Of a DNA stretch of 64,000 bases, positions 55,207-64,000 are shown in pieces; positions within the stretch are counted from its first letter, which is position 1, and each line of letters begins with the position of its first letter. Both the position numbers and the translations under genes were made by a program. The notes beneath the pieces were generated by a model that saw only the letters and a list, made by a program, of their open reading frames with translations, was not told where the DNA came from and did no database searches. The stretch covers positions 248,001 to 312,000 of the forward strand of contig NZ_FRBW01000001.1 in NCBI RefSeq assembly GCF_900142725.1, given 5' to 3'. This stretch comes from Roseibium suaedae. GTDB taxonomy: Bacteria > Pseudomonadota > Alphaproteobacteria > Rhizobiales > Stappiaceae.

Positions 55207-55283
55207 AGCCGACGTGTCATCCAAACCGCCGGCGCCCCATAGCCCCGGCGGTTCACGTGGATGAACCGGTCAAGAAAATGACA

Positions 55284-55318
55284 GGGGAGATGGGTCGCCA
55301 TCTCCCCTTTTCTTTTTT
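55284..55318 (+). terminator. Intrinsic terminator after rpmA
   Basis: GGGGAGATGG (55284-55293), loop GTCG, CCATCTCCCC (55298-55307), followed by TTTTCTTTTTT. A ten-bp perfect stem and T-rich tail. Confidence 0.95.
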
Positions 55319-55330
55319 CTTGACTGGAGC

Positions 55331-55939
55331 ATGAACATGGTTGTCGAAAGTGAGAGTTTCTTAGACGAGAGTTGTCCCGGTGCGGCCCCTTTGCCGCAGG
55401 AAAGCCTCCGGATCCGGCTGGACATGCCGCGTACGGACGATCTGGCCGATATCGTATTTCTCGCCAACAACCGTCACATTGCGGCAAATCTCGCGAACAT
55501 GCCGCATCCCTTTTCTCTCAATGATGCCAAGGCCTTGATTGCACGGGCGGACGCTGCCCGGGGCAACAATGCGACGTTTGCCATCCGGTTGAAGTCGACC
55601 GGCCGGCTCATCGGTGTTGCCCGCTATGCGACGGTCGAGCCGGAATGCCCGGTTCACGTCGGCTACTGGCTGGGGGAGCCCTTCTGGGGTCACGGGCTGG
55701 CGACCGAGGCCGTTCACGGCCTCGTCGATCATGCCTTCACCTATGGCACGATGCGGGAGCTGACTGCTGCCTGCCGGGTCACCAATCCGGCTTCGCGTCG
55801 GGTTCTGGTCAAGTCCGGGTTCCAGTACCGGGATCAGTCCATGATCCGCTCCATCGGCGCGGGCGGTTCGGTTCCGATCGAGCGGTATCTGCTGGACCGG
55901 TCCGTCTGGGCTTCGCTCAAGCAGTGGGGGAGGTCGTGA
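55331..55939 (+). CDS. GNAT family N-acetyltransferase (1 of 3)
   Basis: 202 residues of the RimJ/RimL-like GNAT type. LRIRLDMPRTDDLADIVFLANN opens the fold, and VGYWLGEPFWGHGLATEAVHGLVDHAF contains the acetyl-CoA-binding Q/RxxGxG/A-like loop (WGHGLATEA). CRVTNPASRRVLVKSGFQY is the C-terminal motif. The acceptor is unknown (protein N-terminus, antibiotic or small amine). The next gene begins within its stop codon (TGATG). Confidence 0.88.
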   Translation: MNMVVESESFLDESCPGAAPLPQESLRIRLDMPRTDDLADIVFLANNRHIAANLANMPHPFSLNDAKALIARADAARGNNATFAIRLKSTGRLIGVARYATVEPECPVHVGYWLGEPFWGHGLATEAVHGLVDHAFTYGTMRELTAACRVTNPASRRVLVKSGFQYRDQSMIRSIGAGGSVPIERYLLDRSVWASLKQWGRS

Positions 55940-56505
55940 TGGCTCATCCCAGCTTGACGACGCGACGACTGGTCTTGCGGCCGCTGGAGCGGCGGGATGC
56001 GGAAAGCATCGCGATGCTTGGCAACCGGGACTTTGCGATCGTTCGCTGGCTCACCGGTCCGTCCTGGCCTTATGAGGATGGCGAGGCGGAGGCCTATGTC
56101 GAAAAGGTCCTGTCCGGCTCTCAGGCGGAAACTGCGGCCTTCGCCATCACGCTTGGCGGCGTGTTCATTGGCGCAATCGAACTCACGGCGCCCGGAGACC
56201 TGGATGGCGAGCAGTCGGATTGCCCGACTGTCGGCTACTGGATCGGACGGTCGTTCCATGGCTTCGGCTATGCCTCGGAGGCCCTGCAGGCCGTGCTCGA
56301 CTGGGCCTTTGAGGTGCAGCATTGTCCGGCGGTGGCCGCACGCGCTTATGAGGAGAACGCGGCGTCGCGGGCTCTCTTGCGCAAGCACGGGTTTGCGCCT
56401 GCTGGCAAGGATGTGCGCTTTTCCAGGCCGCTGGATCGCAAGGTCACCAGTATTGTGGTGCGTCTGGACCGGGCGGCTTATGAGGCAGGGCGGGTTGCGG
56501 CATGA
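55939..56505 (+). CDS. GNAT family N-acetyltransferase (2 of 3)
   Basis: 188 residues from ATG 55939, which overlaps the previous stop by one base and has GGGAGG upstream; the open frame extends far upstream over gene 1 but is not the gene. TTRRLVLRPLERRDAESIAML, VGYWIGRSFHGFGYASEALQAVLDWAF and NAASRALLRKHGF are RimJ/RimL-type motifs. Overlaps the next gene by four bases. Confidence 0.87.
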   Translation: MAHPSLTTRRLVLRPLERRDAESIAMLGNRDFAIVRWLTGPSWPYEDGEAEAYVEKVLSGSQAETAAFAITLGGVFIGAIELTAPGDLDGEQSDCPTVGYWIGRSFHGFGYASEALQAVLDWAFEVQHCPAVAARAYEENAASRALLRKHGFAPAGKDVRFSRPLDRKVTSIVVRLDRAAYEAGRVAA

Positions 56506-57041
56506 ACGGCTTTCCGATTGTGACGGAGCGCCTCGTGCTCCGGCCTCCGCTTGCATCGGATCTCTCTGAAATCGCAAGGTTTCTGAGCGACTATGAGGTG
56601 GTGAAGAACCTGTCGCGCGTGCCTCACCCCTATGATCTTGAGGCAGGGCGGGCCTGGCTCGCCGCGGCGGACAGGGGCTGGCATGATCCGGATCAGATGG
56701 AAGATCTGAGCGCAATGATCACGCTGGATGGTAACCTTGCTGGCTGCATTTCGCTCAAATCATTGCAACTGAACCCCGAGATCGGCTATTGGCTGGGCAG
56801 AGATTATTGGGGCAGGGGCCTGATGAGCGAAGCTGCCGGTGCGATGGTGTCCTGGTTCTTTGCCAACACGGGTCACGATGTTCTGGCCGGTGAAGCCATG
56901 GCGGACAATGCCGCCTCGCTGAAAGTCCTGACGAAAGCCGGCTTCAAGGTGACGGGCAACGCGGTTTGCAACAGCCTTTCGCGGGGCTGTGGCGTTCCTG
57001 CGATCCGGACCGAGATCCGCCGTCAGGATCTGATGAATTGA
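56502..57041 (+). CDS. GNAT family N-acetyltransferase (3 of 3)
   Basis: 179 residues; TERLVLRPPLASDLSEIARFL, IGYWLGRDYWGRGLMSEAAGAMVSWFF and ADNAASLKVLTKAGFKVTG fit the same subfamily as the two preceding genes. ATGA overlap with gene 2 and 36 bases to obgE. Three adjacent paralogues suggest local duplication; whether they modify the neighbouring ribosomal proteins is speculation. Confidence 0.87.
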   Translation: MNGFPIVTERLVLRPPLASDLSEIARFLSDYEVVKNLSRVPHPYDLEAGRAWLAAADRGWHDPDQMEDLSAMITLDGNLAGCISLKSLQLNPEIGYWLGRDYWGRGLMSEAAGAMVSWFFANTGHDVLAGEAMADNAASLKVLTKAGFKVTGNAVCNSLSRGCGVPAIRTEIRRQDLMN

Positions 57042-57077
57042 AAGCCCGGCCTGACCGCTGGATGAAAGAGAAGAACA

Positions 57078-58124
57078 ATGAAATTCCTTGATCAGGCCAA
57101 GATCTATGTGCGCTCCGGCAATGGCGGCGCAGGCAGCGTGTCCTTCCGGCGCGAGAAATTCATCGAATACGGCGGACCGGACGGCGGTGATGGTGGCCGG
57201 GGCGGCGACGTCTGGGTCGAATGCGTCGACGGGCTGAACACCCTGATCGACTATCGCTACCAGCAGCATTTCAAGGCGAGCACCGGCATCCATGGCATGG
57301 GCAAGAACCGTGCGGGTGCAAACGGGGAAGATGTGACCCTTAGGGTGCCGATCGGAACCCAGATCCTGGAAGAAGACAACGAGACGCTGATCGCGGATCT
57401 GACCGAAGTCGGCCAGAAGGTCCTGCTGCTCAAGGGCGGCAACGGCGGATTCGGCAATGCTCATTTCAAATCTTCGGTCAATCAGGCTCCGCGCCGCGCC
57501 AATCCGGGCCTTGAAGGCCAGGAAAAGTGGATCTGGCTGCGCCTGAAGCTGATCGCAGATGCAGGTCTCGTGGGCCTGCCCAACGCCGGCAAGTCGACGT
57601 TCCTGGCGGCCGTCTCCGCAGCCAAGCCGAAGATCGCCGATTATCCCTTCACCACCCTGCATCCGAACCTCGGCATCGTGCAGATCGATACGCGCAGCTT
57701 TGCGATTGCCGATATTCCGGGCCTGATCGAGGGCGCTCATGAAGGCACCGGCCTCGGTGACCGTTTCCTCGGTCACGTGGAGCGTACCCGTGTGCTGCTT
57801 CACCTGGTGGATGGCTCTGGCGTGGAAGACCCGGGCGAAGCCTATGAAGTTGTGCGCGGCGAGCTGGAAGCCTATGGCAATGGTCTGTCCGAAAAGCCGG
57901 AAATCGTGGCCCTGTCCAAGTGTGATGCGCTGACCGACGAGATGATCGCCGAGCGCTCCGCGTCGCTGGAGGTGGCCTGCGGCCAGAAGCCCCTTATTCT
58001 CTCCTCCGCTAGTGGTCTCAATGTGGACCGGGCGCTGCGGATGATCCTGAGAGCAATTGATAAAGACAAGCAGGACGAGGCCAATCAGGTGCCGTCCAAG
58101 CCCGAGGAGGGGTGGCATCCCTGA
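57078..58124 (+). CDS. obgE: GTPase ObgE/CgtA
   Basis: 348 residues. The glycine-rich Obg domain comes first ([37 protein letters not shown]). The G domain follows from about 160 with the P-loop [19 protein letters not shown], the DxxG motif [23 protein letters not shown] and the guanine-specificity region ALSKCDALT. Essential GTPase linked to late 50S assembly and stringent response. Its stop overlaps the proB start by one base. Confidence 0.96.
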   Translation: MKFLDQAKIYVRSGNGGAGSVSFRREKFIEYGGPDGGDGGRGGDVWVECVDGLNTLIDYRYQQHFKASTGIHGMGKNRAGANGEDVTLRVPIGTQILEEDNETLIADLTEVGQKVLLLKGGNGGFGNAHFKSSVNQAPRRANPGLEGQEKWIWLRLKLIADAGLVGLPNAGKSTFLAAVSAAKPKIADYPFTTLHPNLGIVQIDTRSFAIADIPGLIEGAHEGTGLGDRFLGHVERTRVLLHLVDGSGVEDPGEAYEVVRGELEAYGNGLSEKPEIVALSKCDALTDEMIAERSASLEVACGQKPLILSSASGLNVDRALRMILRAIDKDKQDEANQVPSKPEEGWHP

Positions 58125-59263
58125 TGGCATCGCGTCATCGTCTGTCCGGTCACAACCGGATTGTGGTCAAGATCGGTTCTGCCTTGCTGGTGGAGCGCGG
58201 TCAGCTCAAGCGTGACTGGCTGAACGCCGTGATCGCGGATCTTGTTGCGCTTGCCGAAGGGGGAGCGGAGGTGATGGTCGTCTCCTCCGGGTCGATCGCG
58301 CTTGGGCGCGGCATCCTCGGATTGCCCAGTGGCCCGCTGAAGCTTGAGGAAAGCCAGGCGGCGGCCTCTGCCGGTCAGATCGAGCTCGCCAAGGCCTATG
58401 CCGAGGCTCTTGGTGGATATGGCCGCAAGGCAGGCCAGATCCTGCTGACCCTGGGCGATACGGAACAGCGCCGCCGCTATCTCAATGCGCGCGAGACGAT
58501 CAATACCTTGCTGAAACTCGGTGCCGTGCCGATCATCAACGAGAATGACACGGTCGCGACATCCGAAATCCGCTATGGCGACAATGACCGTCTGGCAGCC
58601 CGCGTTGCCACGATGGTCAGCGCTGATTGCCTGGTGCTTCTGTCGGATATCGACGGCATGTATACGGCGCCGCCCCAGACCAACCCGGATGCAGTGTTCC
58701 TGCCCGAGGTTCTAAAGATCACGCCGGAAATCGAGGCGATGGCCGGCAGTGCCGGGTCTGAGCTATCCCGCGGCGGCATGAAGACCAAGGTCGACGCGGC
58801 CAAGATCGCGACGGCGGCGGGCACCTCGATGGTGATCACCTCCGGCAAGACGATGCATCCGCTGAAGGCGCTGGATGAGGGCGCACGCTGCACCTGGTTC
58901 CCGGCGCTTGCAACGCCTGCCAGCGCCCGAAAGGCCTGGATCGGTGGTCATCTGGTGCCGCGCGGCGAGATCCGTCTGGATACGGGCGCGCTCAATGCGC
59001 TTCTGTCCGGAAAGAGCCTGCTTCCGGCAGGGGTGACCGATGTCAGCGGTGATTTTACCCGTGGTGACGCGGTGCAGCTCATTGGTCCGGATGGCCGTGC
59101 CGTTGGACGTGGGCTTGTTGCCTATGATCATGACGAGGCGCGGATGATCGCCGGCCGCAACAGCCGGGAGATCGAGGCAATCGTCGGCTATCCCGGCCGC
59201 GCGGAAATGGTTCACCGGGACGATATGGTTCTGGACGACGGGATCCTGCCGGCGCGGGGGTGA
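58124..59263 (+). CDS. proB: Glutamate 5-kinase
   Basis: 379 residues: an amino acid kinase domain ([74 protein letters not shown]) and a C-terminal PUA domain after about residue 275. ATP-dependent phosphorylation of glutamate, first step of proline synthesis, and target of proline feedback. ATG at 58124 overlaps the obgE stop and has GAGGAGGGG upstream; a GTG 12 bases earlier is unlikely. Confidence 0.95.
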   Translation: MASRHRLSGHNRIVVKIGSALLVERGQLKRDWLNAVIADLVALAEGGAEVMVVSSGSIALGRGILGLPSGPLKLEESQAAASAGQIELAKAYAEALGGYGRKAGQILLTLGDTEQRRRYLNARETINTLLKLGAVPIINENDTVATSEIRYGDNDRLAARVATMVSADCLVLLSDIDGMYTAPPQTNPDAVFLPEVLKITPEIEAMAGSAGSELSRGGMKTKVDAAKIATAAGTSMVITSGKTMHPLKALDEGARCTWFPALATPASARKAWIGGHLVPRGEIRLDTGALNALLSGKSLLPAGVTDVSGDFTRGDAVQLIGPDGRAVGRGLVAYDHDEARMIAGRNSREIEAIVGYPGRAEMVHRDDMVLDDGILPARG

Positions 59264-59329
59264 TGCTCGCGTCTGTGCCGTGAGACGGACAATGGAACGG
59301 CGGGCTTCCCGCCACAAAGGGTGGAAGAG

Positions 59330-60610
59330 ATGTTGGACAAGGTTGAGACGAGCGATATCAAGACTGTGATGGCAGAGATCGGGCGCCGTGCCCGCGCTGC
59401 AGGACGGCAGCTTGCGATCGCCCCAACCGAAGCCAAGGACAAGGCTCTTGCCGAGATGGCAAAGGCCGTCCGCGCTGCGACCCCGGAGATCCTGAAGGGC
59501 AACGAACTGGATGTCGCTGCCATGAAGGCCAATGGCCAGACCGCGTCCTTCCTGGACCGCGGCACCCTGACTGCCGAGCGGATCGAAGCCATTGCCGGTG
59601 CTCTGGAAGAAATCGTCAAGCTCCCCGATCCGGTTGGCGGCGTCATTGCGGCCTGGGACCGCCCCAACGGTCTGAAGATCGAGCGGGTGCGTACCCCGCT
59701 GGGCGTCATTGGCGTGATCTATGAAAGCCGTCCGAATGTGACTGCAGATGCCGGTGCTCTCTGCCTCAAGGCAGGCAATGCAGTAGTTCTGCGCGGCGGG
59801 TCGGACACGCTTCATTCCAACAAGGCCATTCATGCGGCTCTTCAGAAGGGGCTGAAGGCTGCGGGTCTTCCGGAAGACGCCATCCAGATGGTGCCTGTTG
59901 CCGACCGTGCTGCGGTTGGTGAGATGCTGAAGGGGCTCGACGGCAATCTGGATGTGATCGTGCCGCGCGGAGGCAAGAGCCTTGTGGCGCGTGTTCAGGA
60001 TGAGGCGCGTGTGCCAGTCTTCGCGCATCTGGAAGGCCTGGTGCACATTTTCCTCGACAAGGCGGCGGACCCTGAAAAGGCGCTGGCCGTGATCCTCAAT
60101 TCCAAGATGCGCCGCACCGGCATCTGTGGTGCGCTCGAAACGCTTCTGGTTCATGAGGAAGTTGCCGAGGCCCAGCTTCCGGCCATCGTGACGGCTCTTC
60201 GGGAGGCCGGCTGCGAAGTGCGCGGAGATGCCCGTGTGCAGGAGATTTGCGCCGCTGCAGTTCCGGCCTCCGAAGAGGACTGGTCGACCGAATATCTGGA
60301 CAAGATCCTGGCCGTGAAGGTGGTTCCTTCGCTGGACGCTGCCATCGAGCATATCGCTGCCTATGGGTCAAACCACACCGACTGCATTCTGACGGAAGAT
60401 GCTGCGGCCGCAGAAAGCTTCTTCCAGAAGGTGGATTCAGCCATCGTTCTGCACAATGCCTCCACCCAATTTGCCGATGGCGGCGAATTCGGAATGGGGG
60501 CGGAGATCGGCATTGCGACCGGGCGCATGCATGCGCGCGGGCCAGTCGGTGTCGAGCAGCTGACCAGCTTCAAATACCGCGTGCACGGGGAAGGGCAGAC
60601 CCGGGCATGA
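59330..60610 (+). CDS. proA: Glutamate-5-semialdehyde dehydrogenase
   Basis: 426 residues of the aldehyde dehydrogenase superfamily; reduces gamma-glutamyl phosphate with NADPH in proline synthesis. [37 protein letters not shown] and the catalytic Cys in [13 protein letters not shown] are diagnostic, with [31 protein letters not shown] at the end. The ATG at 59330 is preferred over a GTG nine bases upstream. Overlaps nadD by four bases. Confidence 0.95.
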   Translation: MLDKVETSDIKTVMAEIGRRARAAGRQLAIAPTEAKDKALAEMAKAVRAATPEILKGNELDVAAMKANGQTASFLDRGTLTAERIEAIAGALEEIVKLPDPVGGVIAAWDRPNGLKIERVRTPLGVIGVIYESRPNVTADAGALCLKAGNAVVLRGGSDTLHSNKAIHAALQKGLKAAGLPEDAIQMVPVADRAAVGEMLKGLDGNLDVIVPRGGKSLVARVQDEARVPVFAHLEGLVHIFLDKAADPEKALAVILNSKMRRTGICGALETLLVHEEVAEAQLPAIVTALREAGCEVRGDARVQEICAAAVPASEEDWSTEYLDKILAVKVVPSLDAAIEHIAAYGSNHTDCILTEDAAAAESFFQKVDSAIVLHNASTQFADGGEFGMGAEIGIATGRMHARGPVGVEQLTSFKYRVHGEGQTRA

Positions 60611-61242
60611 CAGAAGACAAGGCGTTCAGCACTGTCTTGCCGGACTGGCTGAAGCTGCCCCATGCGGAACGGGGAAACCGGATCGGGTTGTTTGGCGGAT
60701 CGTTCAATCCGCCACATTCCGGGCACCAGCTTGTGGCAGAAACCGCCATGAAACGGCTGGATCTGGATCAGGTCTGGTGGCTGGTGTCTCCGGGTAATCC
60801 CTTGAAGGATCATTCGGAGCTGGAACCGCAGGAACAGCGGATCCGCAATGTCGAGCGTCTGTCGGATCATCCGGGCATGCGGGTGACCGGCCATGAGGCG
60901 GTTCTGGGAACGTCATACACGGCGGAAACCCTGGCCTGCATCCTGGCACGCAGACCCGGTGTCCGGTTCGTCTGGATCATGGGGGCTGACAATCTTGCCT
61001 CGTTCCACCGCTGGCAGAACTGGCGGTCGATTGCTTCCGCGGTTCCGATTGCGGTGGTGGACAGGCCGGGCGCGTCTCTGTCCGTGATGTCGGCACCCTT
61101 CGCTCGGGTCTTTGCGCGGCATCGAATCGATGAAACGGATGCGGTGACATTGCCGGGATTGAAACCTCCGGCCTGGGTCTTCCTGAGAACCAGACTGGAT
61201 GCAGCGTCATCGACAAACCTGCGAAAACTACGCAGGAAGTAA
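60607..61242 (+). CDS. nadD: Nicotinate-nucleotide adenylyltransferase
   Basis: 211 residues. [22 protein letters not shown] holds the HxGH nucleotidyl-transferase motif, [12 protein letters not shown] is the family segment, and the C-terminal SSTNLRK is the ISSTxIR-like motif. It makes NaAD from NaMN in NAD synthesis. It begins inside the proA stop (ATGA), so translation is coupled. Confidence 0.95.
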   Translation: MTEDKAFSTVLPDWLKLPHAERGNRIGLFGGSFNPPHSGHQLVAETAMKRLDLDQVWWLVSPGNPLKDHSELEPQEQRIRNVERLSDHPGMRVTGHEAVLGTSYTAETLACILARRPGVRFVWIMGADNLASFHRWQNWRSIASAVPIAVVDRPGASLSVMSAPFARVFARHRIDETDAVTLPGLKPPAWVFLRTRLDAASSTNLRKLRRK

Positions 61243-61382
61243 CGGAAATTGAGGGCCCGCGAACAGGCTGTGTCTTGAAACGGACAGGTTCGCGGGCGTA
61301 TTCTCAGCTCTGGTTGCACTGGTAGGCAGCCGGGGTAAGGGTCAAACTGCTTCCGATCAGGATCCGTCCGGCGGAGCAAGCA

Positions 61383-61817
61383 ATGCGAAAGGCAAATCTT
61401 CTGACCATGACCTTTGAAAGCGAGGGGGCCGAAAAGTCCGCTCACATCCAGGTTCCCGCAAGTGAAATTCTTCCGGAGAAGCTGCTCGAAACGATCCTGA
61501 CCAGCCTGGACGATTCCAAGGCCGAAGAGATCGTCACCCTCGACATTGGCAAGAAGTCGTCCCTGGCCGATCACATGGTGATCGTGTCCGGCCGCTCCCA
61601 TCGTCATGTGGGCGCGATCGCGGATCACGTGCTGCGCGACCTGAAGGACGCCGGTGCAGGCAATGCCAACATCGAAGGCGAGACCACTTGTGACTGGGTG
61701 CTCATCGATGCCGGTGACGTGATCGTTCATGTCTTCCGTCCTGAAGTCCGCGCCTTCTACAATCTCGAGAAGATGTGGGCACCTGAGCCCGAGGACGCTC
61801 CCCAGCTGATCAGCTGA
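61383..61817 (+). CDS. rsfS: Ribosome silencing factor RsfS
   Basis: 144 residues; the RsfS domain spans about 38-130 (SLDDSKAEEIVTLDIGKKSSLADHMVIVSGRSHRHVGAIADHV, then GDVIVHVFRPEVRAFYNLEKMW). It binds L14 and prevents subunit joining in starvation. The first 30 residues are an extension; an in-frame ATG 24 bases in is an alternative start. Lies between nadD and rlmH as usual. Confidence 0.92.
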   Translation: MRKANLLTMTFESEGAEKSAHIQVPASEILPEKLLETILTSLDDSKAEEIVTLDIGKKSSLADHMVIVSGRSHRHVGAIADHVLRDLKDAGAGNANIEGETTCDWVLIDAGDVIVHVFRPEVRAFYNLEKMWAPEPEDAPQLIS

Positions 61818-61899
61818 GGGACTGGATGCGGTGATGCGGGCCGGTTTATCCGGCCCGGCAGACCTTTGGAGTTCCGGGCCATTGCCCGGAAGAGAATTC

Positions 61900-62382
61900 A
61901 TGCGGTTCACGATTGCCTGTGTCGGGCGGATGAAATCAGGCGCCGACAAGGAATTGTTCGACCGCTATCTTGATCGTGCCCGCAAGACCGGGCGCGGACT
62001 TGGTGTGACGGCTGTCGCCCTGCAGGAGCTGACGGAAAGCCGGGCCCAGCGGGCAGCCGACCGCAAGGCTGAGGAAGCCGCGGCGCTGGATGCCACCATT
62101 CCCCAGAATGCCCGTGTCGTCGTTCTGGATGAGCACGGAAAATCCATGTCCAGCACCGACTTCAGCGCAAAGCTGGAGGCTTGGAAAGATGATGGCGTGC
62201 CGGATGTCGTCTTTGCCATTGGCGGGGCCGATGGCCACGGGGATGCCCTCCTGGCGCGGGCCGATCTCAAGATCGCTTTTGGGGCGATGACCTGGCCGCA
62301 CCAGATCGTTCGCATCCTTCTGGCCGAGCAGATCTACCGGGCCCTGACCATTCAATCCGGTCATCCCTACCACCGCGAGTAG
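61900..62382 (+). CDS. rlmH: 23S rRNA pseudouridine(1915)-N3-methyltransferase
   Basis: 160 residues, SPOUT-class methyltransferase with a trefoil knot: RFTIACVGRMKSGADKELFDRYLDRA at the start, VVVLDEHGKSMSSTDFSAKL, FAIGGADGHG as the S-adenosylmethionine-binding loop, and the family end RALTIQSGHPYHRE. ATG at 61900; an open frame 69 bases further up has no good ribosome site. Methylates pseudouridine 1915 in helix 69. Confidence 0.95.
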   Translation: MRFTIACVGRMKSGADKELFDRYLDRARKTGRGLGVTAVALQELTESRAQRAADRKAEEAAALDATIPQNARVVVLDEHGKSMSSTDFSAKLEAWKDDGVPDVVFAIGGADGHGDALLARADLKIAFGAMTWPHQIVRILLAEQIYRALTIQSGHPYHRE

Positions 62383-62551
62383 GCCGCCTGTGCGGGCCGT
62401 GTCCAGGCCGGATTGCAAAAGTCGGTTTTCGTTGGATACCTGCCCGTTTATCGCCTCAATCCCCACCTAATCTCCGCTGCAGTTCTACAAGCGTGGTACC
62501 TTTGGATCTTGGTAAACACTTCCTTAAAGGGTGTCCCGGTATCGAAACCAG

Positions 62552-63985
62552 ATGGTGGCTCGCAAGATTGGAAATGAAAAAGCACGTGCCTGGGTGCCCT
62601 TGATCAGGGCTCCCGGAAAGTCGCGCCTGAACGGCCTGCTGCTTTCACTTGTGTGCATTTCCATGACGGCTGGGGTGCTCTGGGTCTCGTCTGGGGCGAT
62701 GGCGACGGAAAGCGAGCCTGACCAGGCGGATCAGACCAAGGTCGAAGCTGCGGTGGATCCGGCGGTCCAGGATGCGCTGACCCGGAAGAAACAGCGGGAG
62801 GAAGAGCTTTCCGCTCTGTCCCGTGACATTGACGTGTCGTCGGACCGGCAAAAGGAAATTGAACGGGAGATCGCCGTGATCGACCGGGACCGGGAAAGTC
62901 TGAACAACCGGATCCTGCGGACGGCGGACACGATCAAGGGGTTGGAAACGAAGCTGACCGACACGGAGCGGCGGCTTCTCAAGCTGGGCGAGAACGAGGA
63001 CTCTGTCCGTGCCTCGCTGAACAGCCGCCGAGGGATTCTGGCGGAGGTTCTGGCAGCGCTGCAGCGTATTGGCCGCAGACCGCCACCGGCGCTTGCCGTG
63101 CAGCCAAGTGATGCACTGGCGGCGGTGAGAAGTGCGATCCTGTTGAATGCGGTGATGCCGGAAATCCGGGTGGAAACGGAGGCCCTGGCTGCGGATCTGA
63201 CGGAATTGAACCGTCTGAAGTCCGTGATCGCGGAAGAAAAGAAGCGGCTTGGTGGCGACGCCATGCGGCTGGCGGAAGAAAAGTCCCGCATCGAACTGCT
63301 GCTGAGCGCCAAGCGGCAGGAGCGGGACCGGACAGCGGGTGAGCTGGACAAGGAGAAGCGCCGTGCCGAGGAACTTGCCGGCAAGGCAGGCACTCTGAAG
63401 GACCTGATCGCCCAGCTGGAGACGGAAATCAAAAGTGCCCGGGAGGCTGCAGAAAAATCCCGGGAGGCTGAGCGCAATGCGGGCCGTACCGGCCGCGGGG
63501 GAGATCCCTTCTCCGATCCGGGCCGTCTTGCCCCTGCGATCGCCTTTGCAGACGCCAAGGGACGCTTGCCACGGCCGGTGTCAGGCGACATGGTTCAGGA
63601 CTTCGGTCAGATCGACGATTTCGGAAGTCTGACGGAAGGGCAGTCGATTGCAACGCGGGCGGGTTCGAGAGTTACTTCGCCGGCTGATGGGTGGGTGGTC
63701 TATTCGGGACCGTTCCGTTCCTTCGGCCAACTCTTGATCCTGAACACGGGCGGCGGTTACCATGTGCTTCTGGCTGGCATGGACCGAATCGACGCCGAAC
63801 TGGGTCAATTCGTGCTGGCCGGTGAGCCGGTTGGCATAATGGGCGCAACCCGGTGGGCGAGCGCCTCCACGATTGGTCTGGGTTCTACCCAGCCGATCCT
63901 GTATGTTGAATTTCGAAAAGACGGAAGTGCGGTAGACCCCACACCATGGTGGGCGCGCATCGAAGAAGAAAAGGCTCGCGGATGA
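62552..63985 (+). CDS. EnvC/murein-hydrolase-activator family protein (LytM domain, degenerate)
   Basis: 477 residues from the ATG at 62552; a GTG at 62531 is an alternative, but sits against its ribosome site. A hydrophobic N-terminal segment (about 27-50) could be signal or anchor. A long coiled-coil region follows (about 60-310, rich in Glu/Lys/Arg heptads). The C-terminal LytM-like part has GYHVLLAGM but ends LYVEFRKDGSAVDP, in place of the HxH motif of active peptidases. This is the pattern of activators such as EnvC that switch on amidases at division. The next gene, a probable ctpA, overlaps by four bases. Confidence 0.87.
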   Translation: MVARKIGNEKARAWVPLIRAPGKSRLNGLLLSLVCISMTAGVLWVSSGAMATESEPDQADQTKVEAAVDPAVQDALTRKKQREEELSALSRDIDVSSDRQKEIEREIAVIDRDRESLNNRILRTADTIKGLETKLTDTERRLLKLGENEDSVRASLNSRRGILAEVLAALQRIGRRPPPALAVQPSDALAAVRSAILLNAVMPEIRVETEALAADLTELNRLKSVIAEEKKRLGGDAMRLAEEKSRIELLLSAKRQERDRTAGELDKEKRRAEELAGKAGTLKDLIAQLETEIKSAREAAEKSREAERNAGRTGRGGDPFSDPGRLAPAIAFADAKGRLPRPVSGDMVQDFGQIDDFGSLTEGQSIATRAGSRVTSPADGWVVYSGPFRSFGQLLILNTGGGYHVLLAGMDRIDAELGQFVLAGEPVGIMGATRWASASTIGLGSTQPILYVEFRKDGSAVDPTPWWARIEEEKARG

Positions 63986-64000
63986 TTCGGAAAGCTTCAC
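63982..64000 (+). CDS. Probable carboxy-terminal protease CtpA, first codons only
   Basis: ATG at 63982 overlaps the previous stop (ATGA) and opens with M-I-R-K-A-S to the window end. This start and the position after envC match S41-family CtpA genes in alphaproteobacteria. Identity rests on synteny plus six residues, so it is tentative. Confidence 0.45.

Noticed and set aside
58763-60352. 529-codon antisense frame across proB and proA
   Set aside because: Spans two well-defined enzymes on the other strand, with no domain of its own.

Overview
The window is GC-rich, gene-dense chromosomal DNA of an alphaproteobacterium. A Hyphomicrobiales (rhizobia-related) host is likely, plausibly a marine Stappiaceae such as Roseibium/Labrenzia. 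This rests on gene order (sppA-ihfB-lapA, cmk-rpsA, obgE-proB-proA-nadD-rsfS-rlmH-envC-ctpA), a class II-type AroA, an Hsp20/DUF1150 pair, a TIGR02300 protein, OpgC and a cobalamin-riboswitch-controlled transporter. No species-level claim is possible without a search.

Layout. 0-15 kb is mostly housekeeping: the end of addA, trxA, grpE, a TRIC-type membrane protein, an ornithine-cyclodeaminase-like gene, lapA/ihfB/sppA, an FKBP isomerase, rpsA, cmk, aroA, tRNA-Ala(GGC), a CbiM-like permease behind a cobalamin riboswitch, and a DJ-1/PfpI protein. 15-20 kb is a complete glycerol-3-phosphate importer (ugpBAEC) preceded by four 11-bp-spaced Pho-box-like units. 20-29 kb holds a GH25 lysozyme, a YjbR protein, a small heat-shock gene with an RpoH-like promoter and a ROSE-like RNA thermometer, opgC, a TPR protein, a YeeE/YedE transporter, a degenerate GIY-YIG protein, a 31-codon small gene, maiA, an SDR and a K+ channel. 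29-35 kb holds a phosphonate operon (TIGR03364-type oxidoreductase, phnX, phosphonate-monoester-hydrolase-like enzyme) that converges on and overlaps a ThDP-enzyme gene. 35-37 kb is panC-panB.

36.9-46.3 kb is a peptide-uptake operon. A divergent IclR regulator faces a solute-binding protein, two permeases, two ATPases, a gamma-glutamyltransferase-family enzyme and an M20 peptidase. The short intergenic region carries repeated AATACT/AGTATT half-sites. Together these suggest import and hydrolysis of small, possibly gamma-glutamyl, peptides.

47.2-53.9 kb is an accessory island at the 3' end of tRNA-Ser(CGA). Its core is a 5.4-kb element bounded by 15-bp direct repeats. It encodes a P4-type tyrosine integrase, three small cargo or unknown genes, a TOPRIM primase-helicase and an AlpA/excisionase-like HTH protein. 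It also has an iteron-bearing 29-bp inverted repeat beside the primase (candidate replication origin) and a 19-bp repeat near both ends (candidate integrase arm sites). This is the part of the window most likely to hold something undescribed. 54-64 kb returns to housekeeping: rplU-rpmA, three GNAT acetyltransferases, obgE, proB, proA, nadD, rsfS, rlmH, an EnvC-like protein and the first codons of a probable ctpA.
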